A stretch of DNA of 64,000 bases from JAJXXT01 sp963764465 (GTDB lineage Bacteria; Pseudomonadota; Alphaproteobacteria; Acetobacterales; Acetobacteraceae): NCBI GenBank assembly GCA_963764465.1, contig CAVXSO010000007.1, forward strand, positions 620,001 to 684,000. The letters run 5' to 3'. This document shows, piece after piece, positions 32,436 through 41,052 of this stretch. The notes beneath the pieces were generated by a model that did no database searches, was not told the origin of the DNA, and saw nothing but the letters and a program-made list of their open reading frames with translations. Both the position numbers and the translations under genes were made by a program. The first letter of the stretch is position 1; the number at the start of each line of letters is the position of its first letter.

Positions 32436-32512
32436 GCTCACCTCCTGTCGTGCCCTCTTGGCGCGCGGGCGCATCATAGCCTCGTGCCACGCTTTTTGGT
32501 GCCTCGCGGATG
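32430..32512 (-). repeat. Duplicated leader cassette, copy 2 (helical-repeat gene)
   Basis: Contains the three blocks shared with 30784-30856: a 17-bp block over the start codon and ribosome-binding site, an 8-bp block, and a 15-bp block farther upstream. Spacings differ (22 versus 11 nt between the first two), so the copies have diverged by indels while the blocks stayed identical, which suggests they are functional sites. Confidence 0.8.
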
Positions 32513-32655
32513 GGCGGACGGAGCGGATCATCCGGGGTTTCATCCTCCTTCATCCGGGCTGATCCGCCCGGGGCTTTCTTCATCCGCCACACCTGCGGGC
32601 GGAAGCAACCCCCCGGCGCCACGACGGATGAAATCGGCATCGTAACGACCCTGCC

Positions 32656-34728
32656 CTACTCCGCCGCCAGCGCCAGCTTCGCCTCGGCGGCGCGGGCCCA
32701 GACGGCGGTGTCGTGGAAGACGGCGCCGCCGGCGGGGGCAGCGGGCTCGGCCGAGGTCAGCACGTTGATGCCGATGCCGCCCTCGAACGCCTCGTTGGGC
32801 CAGACGCTCTCCACCACCAGCACGCCGGGCTGCAGACCGTCGAACAGGCGCGCGTGCACCACCACCTGGCCTTGGGCATTGCCGAGCGCCACGCGCCCGC
32901 CCTCCGCCACGCCGAGGCGGGCGGCATCCGCGGGGTGGATCAGCACGGACGGACGGCCCTCACGGCGGCGGGAGGTCGCGGTCTCGGTGAAGGAGGTGTT
33001 GAGGAACTGCCGCGCCGGGGCGGTGACGAGGCGGAACGGGCGCTCCGCCGTCGCCACGTCCTCCACCGCGAAATGGTCCGGCAGCGCTGGCATGGTGTGG
33101 CCGAGCGGGCCCAGCGCCTGCCAGTCCGGGCGGAAGCGGAAGCGGCCGTCCTTGTGGCCGAAGCCATTGAGGAAATGTGCGTCCTCGAAGGAGGTCTGCG
33201 CGTCGATCCAGCGCCGCTCCAGCACCTCCGCGGCACCTGGCCAGCCGCTGGCGCGCAGGGTCTCGTCGATGATCTGCATCGCCGTCATCCCCCACGCGCG
33301 GTGCGTGCTGCCGAGGCGCCTGGCCAGGCCCTGCAGCACCTCGTGGTTGGAGCGGCACTCGCCCGGGGGTTCCACCAGCTTGGCGCCAATCTGGATGTGC
33401 GGGTGGCCGCCCGCGTCGTAGATGTCGTCGTGCTCGAGGAACATGGTCGCGGGCAGGACGATGTCCGCCATGCGCGCGGTCTCGGTCATGAACTGCTCGT
33501 GCACCACGGTGAACAGGTCGTCGCGGGCAAAGCCGCGCGCGACCAGCGCGCCCTCCGGCGCCACCACCACGGGGTTGGTGTTCTGGATGAACAGCATGGT
33601 GACGGGCGGGCCGTCGCCGAGGTCGCGCCTGTCGCCGGTGAGCACCGGCCCGATGCGCGACATGTCCAGCACGCGGATGGCGGGGTCCGCCATGTCGGAG
33701 CCCCAGATCAGCCGGCTGTCCCAGTGGTAGAGGTCGCGCGCGTTCCAGAAGGCGCCGCCGCCGCGATGCTTCCACTTGCCGGTGACCGCGGGCAGGCAGG
33801 AGACGGCGTGCATCGCGGCAGCCCCGTTGCGCACGCGGGTGAAGCCGTAGCCGAGGCGGATATAGGCGCGCTCCGTGCTGCCGTAGAGCCGGGCGAAATC
33901 CTCGATCTGCGCCACGGTGAGGCCGGTGATGGCGCTCGCCCACTCCGGCGTGCGGGTGGCGAGGTGGCGCTCCAGCGCCTCCGGGTCGTCGGTGTAGCGC
34001 GCCATGTAGGCGCGGTCCGCATGCCCGTCGCGGAAGGCGATGTGCATCACGGCACAGGCCAGCGCCCCGTCCGTCGCCGGGCGGACGGCGAGATGCGTGT
34101 CCGCCACCTCCGCCGTGCCGTTGCGGTAGGGGTCCACCACGACGAGCTTGGCGCCGCGTTCCTTCCGCGCGCGGGCGACATGGGCCATGACGTTGACCTG
34201 CGTCGCGACGGGGTTGGTGCCCCAGATGACGATGAGGTCGGATTCCGCCATCTCCCGTGGGTCCGTGCCGGTGAGGCGGCCGGCGCCGGCAAGCCACCCG
34301 GCGCGGGTGATGGAGGAGCAGATGGTAAGGTTCTGGCCGGAGAACCGGTGCTCGTGCCGCAGCCGGTTGATGCCGTCGCGCTGCACATGGCCCATGGTGC
34401 CGGCGAAGTAGTAGGGCCAGACCGCCTCGCTGCCGTGCCGCGCCGTCGCTTCGCGCATCGCCGCCACGGTGCGGTCCAGCGCCTCGTCCCAGGCGATGCG
34501 GCAGAACTGGCCGGAGCCCTTGGGTCCGGTGCGCAGCAGCGGATGCGTCAGCCGGTCCGGATGGTGGATGCGCTCCCGGTAGCGGGCGACCTTCGCGCAG
34601 ATGACGCCCGAGGTGTAGGAGTTCGCGGCCCCCCGGACCGCGCCGATGCGGCCGTCCGCCGTCACCTCCACGTCCAGCGCGCAGGTGGAGGGGCAGTCGT
34701 GGGGGCAGACGGAACCCTTGATCGGCAT
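32656..34728 (-). CDS. Molybdopterin-dependent oxidoreductase (DMSO reductase family)
   Basis: A 690-residue molybdopterin oxidoreductase. The [4Fe-4S] cysteines C8, C12, C16 and C44 (SVCPHDCPSTC and GVICAK) are followed by the family's NLTICSSITRAGW region and NP-rich cofactor-binding segments (IWGTNPVATQVN, IQNTNPVVVAPEG), with the molydopterin dinucleotide-binding domain at the end. No signal peptide is seen, so it is cytoplasmic. The substrate is unknown. The ATG at 34728 fits the family start. A ModE-type HTH gene starts 50 nt away on the other strand. Confidence 0.92.
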   Translation of the reverse strand: MPIKGSVCPHDCPSTCALDVEVTADGRIGAVRGAANSYTSGVICAKVARYRERIHHPDRLTHPLLRTGPKGSGQFCRIAWDEALDRTVAAMREATARHGSEAVWPYYFAGTMGHVQRDGINRLRHEHRFSGQNLTICSSITRAGWLAGAGRLTGTDPREMAESDLIVIWGTNPVATQVNVMAHVARARKERGAKLVVVDPYRNGTAEVADTHLAVRPATDGALACAVMHIAFRDGHADRAYMARYTDDPEALERHLATRTPEWASAITGLTVAQIEDFARLYGSTERAYIRLGYGFTRVRNGAAAMHAVSCLPAVTGKWKHRGGGAFWNARDLYHWDSRLIWGSDMADPAIRVLDMSRIGPVLTGDRRDLGDGPPVTMLFIQNTNPVVVAPEGALVARGFARDDLFTVVHEQFMTETARMADIVLPATMFLEHDDIYDAGGHPHIQIGAKLVEPPGECRSNHEVLQGLARRLGSTHRAWGMTAMQIIDETLRASGWPGAAEVLERRWIDAQTSFEDAHFLNGFGHKDGRFRFRPDWQALGPLGHTMPALPDHFAVEDVATAERPFRLVTAPARQFLNTSFTETATSRRREGRPSVLIHPADAARLGVAEGGRVALGNAQGQVVVHARLFDGLQPGVLVVESVWPNEAFEGGIGINVLTSAEPAAPAGGAVFHDTAVWARAAEAKLALAAE

Positions 34729-34778
34729 GCGGGGAGGATGCGATTCCGGCGGGCAAATCGCAACGGCAAGGTGACGCG

Positions 34779-35186
34779 ATGCCCCGCGCCAGGCAGGCGA
34801 CCCCAGGCAAGGCCCGCGCCGGCGCGACGGGCGGTGGGGCGCTGCGCCTTTCCATCCGCGTCGACCTGCCGGGCGGCGGGCGCGTGGGGCCGGGCAAGGT
34901 GGCGCTGCTCGAGGCGATCGGGCGGGAGGGCTCGATTTCCGCCGGCGGGCGGGCACTGCGCATGTCCTACCGCCGCGCCTGGGCCCTGGTGGAGGAGCTG
35001 AACGCGGCCCTTGGCACGGCGCTCGTGGTGGCGACCACAGGCGGCGCGGGCGGCGGCGGTGCGAGGCTCACGCCCTCAGGGGAGGCGCTGGTCACCGCCT
35101 ACCGGGCGATCGAACGCCAGGCGACCGCGCTCGCCGCAAGGCAGCTGACCGCGCTCGCGCTGGACGGCAACGCCCCGAAGGGCTAA
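34779..35186 (+). CDS. ModE-type winged HTH regulator (no molybdate-binding domain)
   Basis: A 135-residue protein with a LysR/ModE-like winged helix: GKVALLEAIGREGSISAGGRALRMSYRRAW is the recognition region, followed by the wing with ARLTPSGEALV. The TOBE molybdate-sensing domains of full ModE are missing. Since it is divergent from the molybdoenzyme with 50 nt between the starts, local control of that gene is likely. Family members of this size regulate molybdenum genes or are redox responsive. Confidence 0.88.
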   Translation: MPRARQATPGKARAGATGGGALRLSIRVDLPGGGRVGPGKVALLEAIGREGSISAGGRALRMSYRRAWALVEELNAALGTALVVATTGGAGGGGARLTPSGEALVTAYRAIERQATALAARQLTALALDGNAPKG

Positions 35187-35264
35187 GGCGCGGCGCGATT
35201 TCCGGCGGGCTGCGGCCCGTGTTTCGCGGCACGTATCGTGCCGCCACCAGGCGAGGACCAGTTC

Positions 35265-36305
35265 ATGAGCTATCGGGTCGCGGTTGTCGGCGCCACCGGC
35301 GCTGTCGGGCGGGAGATGCTGAAGACGCTGGCGCAGCGGAAATTCCCCGTGCGCGAGGTGGCGGCCATCGCCTCCGGCCGTTCCGTCGGGCAGGAAGTCT
35401 CCTTCGGCGACCGCACGCTCGCGGTGCAGAGCCTGGAGAAGTTCGACTTCAAGGGGTGGGACATCGGGCTGTTTTCCCCCGGCGCCTCGGTCTCCGCCAT
35501 CCATGCGCCGCGCGCCGCCGCCGCCGGCTGCATCGTCATCGACAACACCAGCCAGTTCCGCATGGAGCCGGACGTGCCGCTGGTGGTGCCGGAGGTGAAC
35601 CCGGAGGCGCTCGGCCGCATCAAGCGCGGCATCGTCGCCAACCCCAACTGCTCCACCATCCAGATGGTGGTGGCGCTGAAACCGCTGCACGACCGCTTCC
35701 GCATCAGGCGCGTGGTGGTGGCGACCTACCAGTCCACCTCCGGCGCAGGGAAGGAAGCGATGGAGGAGCTGATGGCGCAGACCCGCGCCACGCTGGTCAA
35801 CGACCCGATCGTGGTGGAGCAGTTCACCAAGCAGATCGCCTTCAACGTCATCCCGCACATCGACCGCTTCATGGACGACGGCTCCACCAAGGAAGAGTGG
35901 AAGATGGTGGCGGAGACAAGGAAGATCCTGGACCCCGACATCAAGGTGATCGCCACCTGCGCGCGCGTGCCCGTCTTCATCGGCCATGCCGAGGCGGTGC
36001 ACGTGGAGTTCGAGAAGAAGGTCACGGCCGCCGCGGCGCGGGAGATCCTGCGCGAGGCACCGGGCGTGATGGTGGTCGACCGGCGCGAGGATGGCGGCTA
36101 CGTCACGCCGCTCGAATGCCAGGGCGAGGACGCGACCTTCGTCTCCCGCCTGCGCGAGGACCCGACGGTGGAGAATGGGCTCGCCTTCTGGTGCGTGGCG
36201 GACAACCTCCGCAAGGGTGCCGCGCTTAACGCGGTGCAGATCGCCGAGACGCTGGTGGCGCAGGCGAAGCGTGGCGAGGGTGCGCTGGCCCGCCACGCGG
36301 CGTAG
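35265..36305 (+). CDS. asd: Aspartate-semialdehyde dehydrogenase
   Basis: A 346-residue enzyme that reduces aspartyl phosphate to aspartate semialdehyde for lysine, threonine and methionine. NADP-binding VVGATGAVGREML, the active-site Cys in VANPNCSTIQM, QSTSGAGKEAM and the catalytic His in GHAEAVHVEF are visible. The ATG at 35265 is the family start. No other pathway gene is adjacent. Confidence 0.97.
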   Translation: MSYRVAVVGATGAVGREMLKTLAQRKFPVREVAAIASGRSVGQEVSFGDRTLAVQSLEKFDFKGWDIGLFSPGASVSAIHAPRAAAAGCIVIDNTSQFRMEPDVPLVVPEVNPEALGRIKRGIVANPNCSTIQMVVALKPLHDRFRIRRVVVATYQSTSGAGKEAMEELMAQTRATLVNDPIVVEQFTKQIAFNVIPHIDRFMDDGSTKEEWKMVAETRKILDPDIKVIATCARVPVFIGHAEAVHVEFEKKVTAAAAREILREAPGVMVVDRREDGGYVTPLECQGEDATFVSRLREDPTVENGLAFWCVADNLRKGAALNAVQIAETLVAQAKRGEGALARHAA

Positions 36306-36321
36306 GCCCGCGGCGCAGGTC

Positions 36322-36651
36322 ATGTCCGCCGGGGCGGTCGCCTGGCTCTGGCTGCTCGGGGCCGGGACGATGGAGATCGTCTGGGTCATCTTCCTCAAGG
36401 CGAGCGATGGGTTCACGCGGCTCCTGCCCTCGGCGGCGGTGGTGGCGAGCATCGCGCTCTCCTTCTTCTGCATGTCGCAGTCGCTGCGCGTGCTGCCGAT
36501 GGGCACGGTCTATGCCGTGTGGACCGGCATCGGGGCGGCGGGCGGCATCGCCTGGGGCATCGTGGTGCTGGGCGAGCCCGCGGGGGCGGCACGACTGGTA
36601 TGCCTCGCCCTCATCCTCGGCGGCGTCGCGGGGCTCAAGCTGCTGTCGTAA
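36322..36651 (+). CDS. SMR-family exporter (SugE/Gdx-like)
   Basis: A 109-residue small multidrug resistance protein with four helices. The essential Glu is in GTMEIVWVIFLKASDG, and the later GTVYAVWTGIGAAGG matches SugE/Gdx members, which export guanidinium, better than EmrE. It starts 14 nt after asd and may be co-transcribed. No guanidine riboswitch is visible in front of it. Confidence 0.9.
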   Translation: MSAGAVAWLWLLGAGTMEIVWVIFLKASDGFTRLLPSAAVVASIALSFFCMSQSLRVLPMGTVYAVWTGIGAAGGIAWGIVVLGEPAGAARLVCLALILGGVAGLKLLS

Positions 36652-36691
36652 GGCGTTGGCGCGAGGCGCTGGCTGGCGGCCCGCGCATGCG

Positions 36692-36720
36692 TTGACCCCG
36701 CCCGGAAACGTGCCTAAGTC
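36692..36720 (+). promoter_or_regulatory. Sigma-70-type promoter of the sdh operon
   Basis: TTGACC (36692-36697) and TAAGTC (36715-36720) are separated by 17 nt, close to the consensus spacing, about 30 nt before the sdhC start. It is the best-looking housekeeping promoter I found in the window. Confidence 0.6.
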
Positions 36721-36750
36721 CGAGGCGCAACAAAGCTGAGGTTGCCAGCG

Positions 36751-37182
36751 ATGGCTGATGTGCGCGAGGCGCTGATGAACGGGCGCAACAGCGAGGGGGC
36801 GCAGGTGCGCCGGCCGCTGTCGCCGCACCTGCAGGTCTACCGGCCGCAGATCACCTCCACCCTGTCGATCCTGCACCGCATCGCGGGCATCGGGCTCGGG
36901 GTGGGCACGCTGGTGTTCGTCTGGTGGCTGGCGGCGGCGGCAAGCTCCGACACCGCGTTCGAGAACGCCGCCCACTTCATGCGCTCGCCGCTCGGCTGGC
37001 TGCTGATCGCGGGCTGGACGCTGGCACTCTGGTATCACTTCTGCAACGGCATCCGGCACCTGCTGTGGGACATCGGGCGCGGGTTCGAGCTCAAGGCGGT
37101 GCACGCCTCCGGCAAGTTCGTCGTCGGCGCCGCAGTGGTGCTGACGGTGCTGACGCTGATCGCGGGGGTGGCGGCACGATGA
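36751..37182 (+). CDS. sdhC: Succinate dehydrogenase cytochrome b556 subunit
   Basis: A 143-residue membrane anchor of complex II with three hydrophobic helices. RPLSPHLQVYRPQITSTLSILHRIAG is the family signature with the quinone/heme-site residues, and HFCNGIRHLLWD carries the heme His. The ATG at 36751 is preceded by GAGG; a TTG at 36742 is less likely. sdhD overlaps by 4 nt. Confidence 0.96.
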   Translation: MADVREALMNGRNSEGAQVRRPLSPHLQVYRPQITSTLSILHRIAGIGLGVGTLVFVWWLAAAASSDTAFENAAHFMRSPLGWLLIAGWTLALWYHFCNGIRHLLWDIGRGFELKAVHASGKFVVGAAVVLTVLTLIAGVAAR

Positions 37183-37589
37183 GCGCGCCGATGCAGGGCG
37201 ATGGGACCACGATCATGCGCTCGCTGCTCGGGCGGGCGCGCGGACTCGGTTCCGCGAAGTCCGGCACCGGGCACTGGTGGGCGCAGCGGCTCACGGCCGT
37301 CGCGCTGGTGCCGCTCGCGGTGTGGTTCGTGATCGGCGTCATCGCGCACGCGGCGGCGACGCGCGCCGGCATCGCGCACTGGATGAGCGGGCCGGTGACG
37401 GCGACGCTGATGCTGGCGCTGATCGCCAGCCTGTTCCAGCACATGCAGCTCGGCCTGCAGGTGGTGATCGAGGACTATGTGCATGGCGAGAAGTGCCGGC
37501 TGGCGATGCTGCTGGCGATGAAGGCCGCGGTGGCGCTGCTCGCGATCCTGGCCACGATCTCGGTCCTGAAAATGGCGCTCACCGGTTGA
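37179..37589 (+). CDS. sdhD: Succinate dehydrogenase membrane anchor subunit
   Basis: A 136-residue hydrophobic anchor of complex II with three membrane helices, GTGHWWAQRLTAVALVPL at the first and HMQLGLQVVIEDYVHGE at the second, including the His and Tyr/Asp quinone-site residues. The ATG overlaps the sdhC stop (ATGA). Confidence 0.95.
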   Translation: MSAPMQGDGTTIMRSLLGRARGLGSAKSGTGHWWAQRLTAVALVPLAVWFVIGVIAHAAATRAGIAHWMSGPVTATLMLALIASLFQHMQLGLQVVIEDYVHGEKCRLAMLLAMKAAVALLAILATISVLKMALTG

Positions 37590-37632
37590 CGCGCCGCCCC
37601 TCGACGAGCCTGACGATTTCGGAGCCGTTCCG

Positions 37633-39444
37633 ATGAACATGATGAGCAAGCCTTCCCGTGGCGCCTACCAGGTGATCGACCACACCTATGACGTGGTGGT
37701 GGTCGGCGCCGGCGGCTCCGGCCTGCGCGCGACGCTGGGCATGGGCGCCGCCGGCCTCAAGACCGCGTGCATCACCAAGGTGTTCCCGACGCGCAGCCAC
37801 ACCGTGGCGGCGCAGGGCGGCATCGGTGCCGCACTCGGCAACATGGGCGAGGACGACTGGCGCTGGCACATGTACGACACCGTGAAGGGGTCTGACTGGC
37901 TCGGCGACCAGGACGCGATCGAGTACATGTGCCGCGAGGCGATCCCCGCGGTCTACGAGCTCGAGCATTACGGGGTGCCGTTCTCGCGCACGGAGGACGG
38001 GCGGATCTACCAGCGCCCGTTCGGCGGGCACATGAAGAACTTCGGCGAGTCCCCGGCCCAGCGCGCCTGCGCGGCGGCGGACCGCACCGGGCATGCCATC
38101 CTGCACACGCTCTACCAGCAGAGCCTGAAGCACGAGTGCGAGTTCTTCGTGGAATATTTCGCCCTCGACCTGATCATGGACGAGGAAGGCGCCTGCCGCG
38201 GCGTGATGGCCTGGTGCCTGGATGACGGCACGATGCACCGCTTCCGCGCGCAGACCGTGGTGCTGGCGACCGGCGGCTACGGGCGCGCCTTTCTCTCCTG
38301 CACCTCCGCCCATACCTGCACTGGCGATGGCGGCGGCATGGTGCTGCGCGCCGGCCTGCCGTGCCAGGACATGGAGTTCGTGCAGTTCCACCCGACGGGC
38401 ATCTTCCCCGCCGGCTGCCTCATCACCGAGGGTGCGCGCGGCGAGGGCGGCTACCTGACGAACTCCGAGGGCGAGCGCTTCATGGAGCGCTACGCGCCGA
38501 CGGCAAAGGACCTGGCGAGCCGCGACGTCGTCTCCCGCTCCATGACGATGGAGATCAACGAGGGGCGCGGCTGCGGGCCGCACAAGGACCACATCATGCT
38601 GCACCTGGAACATCTCGGTGCGGACCTGCTGCACGAGCGCCTGCCCGGCATTTCCGAGACGGCGCGCGTGTTCGCGGGCGTGGATGTGACGAAGGCGCCG
38701 ATCCCGGTGCTGCCGACGGTGCACTACAACATGGGCGGCATCCCCACGAACCTGCACACCGAGGTGCTGCGCCCGACCGCGAGCGACCCGGACGCGGTGG
38801 TGCCGGGGTTGATGGCTGTCGGCGAGGCGGCCTGCGTTTCCGTCCACGGCGCCAACCGGCTGGGCACCAACTCGCTGCTCGACCTCGTCGTGTTCGGCCG
38901 CGCCGCGGCGCACCGCGCGGCGGAGACGCTGAAGCCGGGTGCCGCGCAGCGCCCGCTGCCACCGCACGCGGGCGAGGCCTCGCTCGACCGGCTGGATGTC
39001 ACGCGCCACGCCAAGGGTGCGACACGCGTCGCCGCCCTGCGCGACCGGATGCAGCGCACGATGCAGGGCCACGCCGCCGTGTTCCGCACCTCCCAGTCGC
39101 TCGCCGAGGGCGTCGCGAAGATGCGCGAGGCGTGGCAGGGGCTGGAGGACATGTCGGTCGCCGATCGCGGGCTGATCTGGAACTCCGACCTCGTCGAGGC
39201 GCTGGAGCTCGAGAACCTGATGGCCAACGCGATGACCACGATGGCCGGCGCCGAGGCCCGCCACGAGAGCCGTGGCGCGCACGCGCACGACGACTTCCCG
39301 GAGCGCGACGACCACGAGTGGATGAAGCACACGCTGGCCTGGTGCGGCGATGACGGCGAGGTGAAGCTCGCCTACCGGCCGGTGAGGATGCAGACGCTGA
39401 CCAACGAGGTCTCCGTCATTCCCCCCAAGAAGCGCGTTTACTGA
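37633..39444 (+). CDS. sdhA: Succinate dehydrogenase flavoprotein subunit
   Basis: A 603-residue FAD subunit that oxidises succinate to fumarate. FAD-binding VVVVGAGGSGLRATLG, the covalent-FAD His in RSHTVAAQGG, the substrate region HPTGIFPAG and GARGEGGYLTN, and the C-terminal YRPVRMQTL are all intact. It is part of sdhCDAB, 43 nt after sdhD and 11 nt before sdhB. Confidence 0.98.
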   Translation: MNMMSKPSRGAYQVIDHTYDVVVVGAGGSGLRATLGMGAAGLKTACITKVFPTRSHTVAAQGGIGAALGNMGEDDWRWHMYDTVKGSDWLGDQDAIEYMCREAIPAVYELEHYGVPFSRTEDGRIYQRPFGGHMKNFGESPAQRACAAADRTGHAILHTLYQQSLKHECEFFVEYFALDLIMDEEGACRGVMAWCLDDGTMHRFRAQTVVLATGGYGRAFLSCTSAHTCTGDGGGMVLRAGLPCQDMEFVQFHPTGIFPAGCLITEGARGEGGYLTNSEGERFMERYAPTAKDLASRDVVSRSMTMEINEGRGCGPHKDHIMLHLEHLGADLLHERLPGISETARVFAGVDVTKAPIPVLPTVHYNMGGIPTNLHTEVLRPTASDPDAVVPGLMAVGEAACVSVHGANRLGTNSLLDLVVFGRAAAHRAAETLKPGAAQRPLPPHAGEASLDRLDVTRHAKGATRVAALRDRMQRTMQGHAAVFRTSQSLAEGVAKMREAWQGLEDMSVADRGLIWNSDLVEALELENLMANAMTTMAGAEARHESRGAHAHDDFPERDDHEWMKHTLAWCGDDGEVKLAYRPVRMQTLTNEVSVIPPKKRVY

Positions 39445-39455
39445 TCGGAACGGAT

Positions 39456-40238
39456 ATGGTCGAACTCGCCCTTCCCGCCAACAGCCGCGTCACCGCCGGG
39501 ACGACGCATCCGGCGCCATCGGGCGCGAAGAACACGCGGACCTTCCGCATCTATCGCTGGAACCCCGACGACGGAAAGAACCCGCGCACCGATATCTACA
39601 CGGTGGACATGGACCATTGCGGCCCGATGGTCCTGGACGCGCTGATCAAGATCAAGAACGAGACCGATCCGACGCTGACCTTCCGCCGCTCCTGCCGCGA
39701 GGGCATCTGCGGCTCGTGCGCCATGAACATCGACGGCACCAACACGCTCGCCTGCCTCAAGCCGATCGAGGAAGTGAAGGGCGACGTGCGCATCAACCCG
39801 CTGCCGCACATGCCTGTGGTGAAGGACCTGGTGCCGGACCTGAACCAGGCCTACGCGCAGCTGCGCTCCATCGACCCGTGGCTGAAGTCCGACACGCCGC
39901 CGCCGCCCGACGGCGAGCGACTGCAAAGCAAGGAGGAGCGCGAGAAGCTCGATGGGATGTGGGAGTGCATCCTGTGCTTCTGCTGCACCACCGCGTGCCC
40001 ATCCTACTGGTGGAACGGGGACCGCTACCTCGGCCCCGCGGTGCTGCTGGCCGCGTATCGCTGGATCGCCGACAGCCGCGACGAGCGGACGGGCGAGCGG
40101 CTCGACGCGCTGGAGGATCCGTTCAAGCTGTATCGTTGCCACACCATCATGAACTGCACGCAGACCTGCCCCAAGGGCCTCAATCCCGCGAAGGCGATCG
40201 CGAAGATCAAGACCCTGATGCTGGAGCGGCAGGTCTGA
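39456..40238 (+). CDS. sdhB: Succinate dehydrogenase iron-sulfur subunit
   Basis: A 260-residue electron-transfer subunit. The [2Fe-2S] ligands are in CREGICGSCAM, and the [4Fe-4S] and [3Fe-4S] ligands in CILCFCCTTACPSYWW and CHTIMNCTQTCPKG. It ends the sdhCDAB operon and is followed by a palindromic hairpin block at 40270. Confidence 0.98.
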   Translation: MVELALPANSRVTAGTTHPAPSGAKNTRTFRIYRWNPDDGKNPRTDIYTVDMDHCGPMVLDALIKIKNETDPTLTFRRSCREGICGSCAMNIDGTNTLACLKPIEEVKGDVRINPLPHMPVVKDLVPDLNQAYAQLRSIDPWLKSDTPPPPDGERLQSKEEREKLDGMWECILCFCCTTACPSYWWNGDRYLGPAVLLAAYRWIADSRDERTGERLDALEDPFKLYRCHTIMNCTQTCPKGLNPAKAIAKIKTLMLERQV

Positions 40239-40269
40239 AGGCCAGGGACCAGGCGCCAGAGGATGGGGT

Positions 40270-40307
40270 CCGGGGCCTGAGGCCCCGGCGGGTCGAGGGC
40301 GGAGCCC
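40270..40307. repeat. Palindromic modules after the sdh operon
   Basis: Arms CCGGGGCC/GGCCCCGG (40270-40288, loop TGA) and GGGC/GCCC (40297-40307, loop GGA) fit the dispersed hairpin family. The region may terminate or stabilise the sdh transcript. Confidence 0.65.
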
Positions 40308-40316
40308 CGCTCTTCG

Positions 40317-40979
40317 ATGTATGATGGCCTGGCGGTTACGCCGGACGAGCGCCGGCGCGCCTGGATTGACTCTCTCTTCGTCGACCACGCGATCTTCCGC
40401 CTCGCCTGGTCCAACCTCGCGGAGGTGGTGCCCGGCAAGCTCTGGCGCGGCAACCACCCGACGCCGGGGCGCCTGCGCCGCCTCGCACGCCAGCTCGGCC
40501 TGCGCACCGTGATCAACCTGCGCGGCCACCGCCGCTGCGGCTCGGACGCGCTGTCGCGGGAAGCAGCGAGGCGGCTCGGCCTCGCGCATATCGACATGGC
40601 GTTCGAAAGCCGCGGCGCGCCGCACCGGGACCGCATCCTGCGCTTCCACGACATCTGGCGCTCGGTCGAGACGCCCGCCTTCATGCACTGCAAGTCCGGC
40701 GCGGACCGCGCGGGGCTCGCGGCGGGGCTGGTGCATCTGTTCGACGGTGGAACGAGTGCGCAGGCGTTGGCGGAGCTCACCTGGCGGTGCGGGCATTTCT
40801 CGCGCTCGCCCACCGGCATCCTGGACGCGTTCTTCCATCATTACGCGACCGAAGCGGAGGGGCGGGTGCCGTTCCTCGACTGGGTGCGCAACGAATATGA
40901 CGAGGACGGGCTGCGCGCCTCGTTCCACGCCGGCGGGCTGTCCACGTTCATCAACGACCGCCTGCTCGCGCGGGAATGA
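40317..40979 (+). CDS. Tyrosine/dual-specificity phosphatase family protein
   Basis: A 220-residue protein of the cysteine phosphatase superfamily. The P-loop HCKSGADRAG has nucleophile C125 and R131 (C-x5-R), preceded by the family helix pattern LGLRTVINLRG. Its target may be a protein, phosphoinositide or lipid A/KDO-type phosphate; sequence alone does not say. The ATG at 40317 is just behind the sdh repeat block. The next gene starts 73 nt later on the same strand. Confidence 0.88.
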   Translation: MYDGLAVTPDERRRAWIDSLFVDHAIFRLAWSNLAEVVPGKLWRGNHPTPGRLRRLARQLGLRTVINLRGHRRCGSDALSREAARRLGLAHIDMAFESRGAPHRDRILRFHDIWRSVETPAFMHCKSGADRAGLAAGLVHLFDGGTSAQALAELTWRCGHFSRSPTGILDAFFHHYATEAEGRVPFLDWVRNEYDEDGLRASFHAGGLSTFINDRLLARE

Positions 40980-41052
40980 GGGCAACGGCCGTGGCGATCC
41001 ATCCGGCCCGCCGCTGGCACCGAGGCGCGATGGCTGGCGGCCAGGGCTGGGC

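Noticed and set aside
36652..36750. Guanidine riboswitch for the SMR gene
   Set aside because: The gap follows rather than precedes the SMR gene, and no conserved guanidine motif is visible before it.
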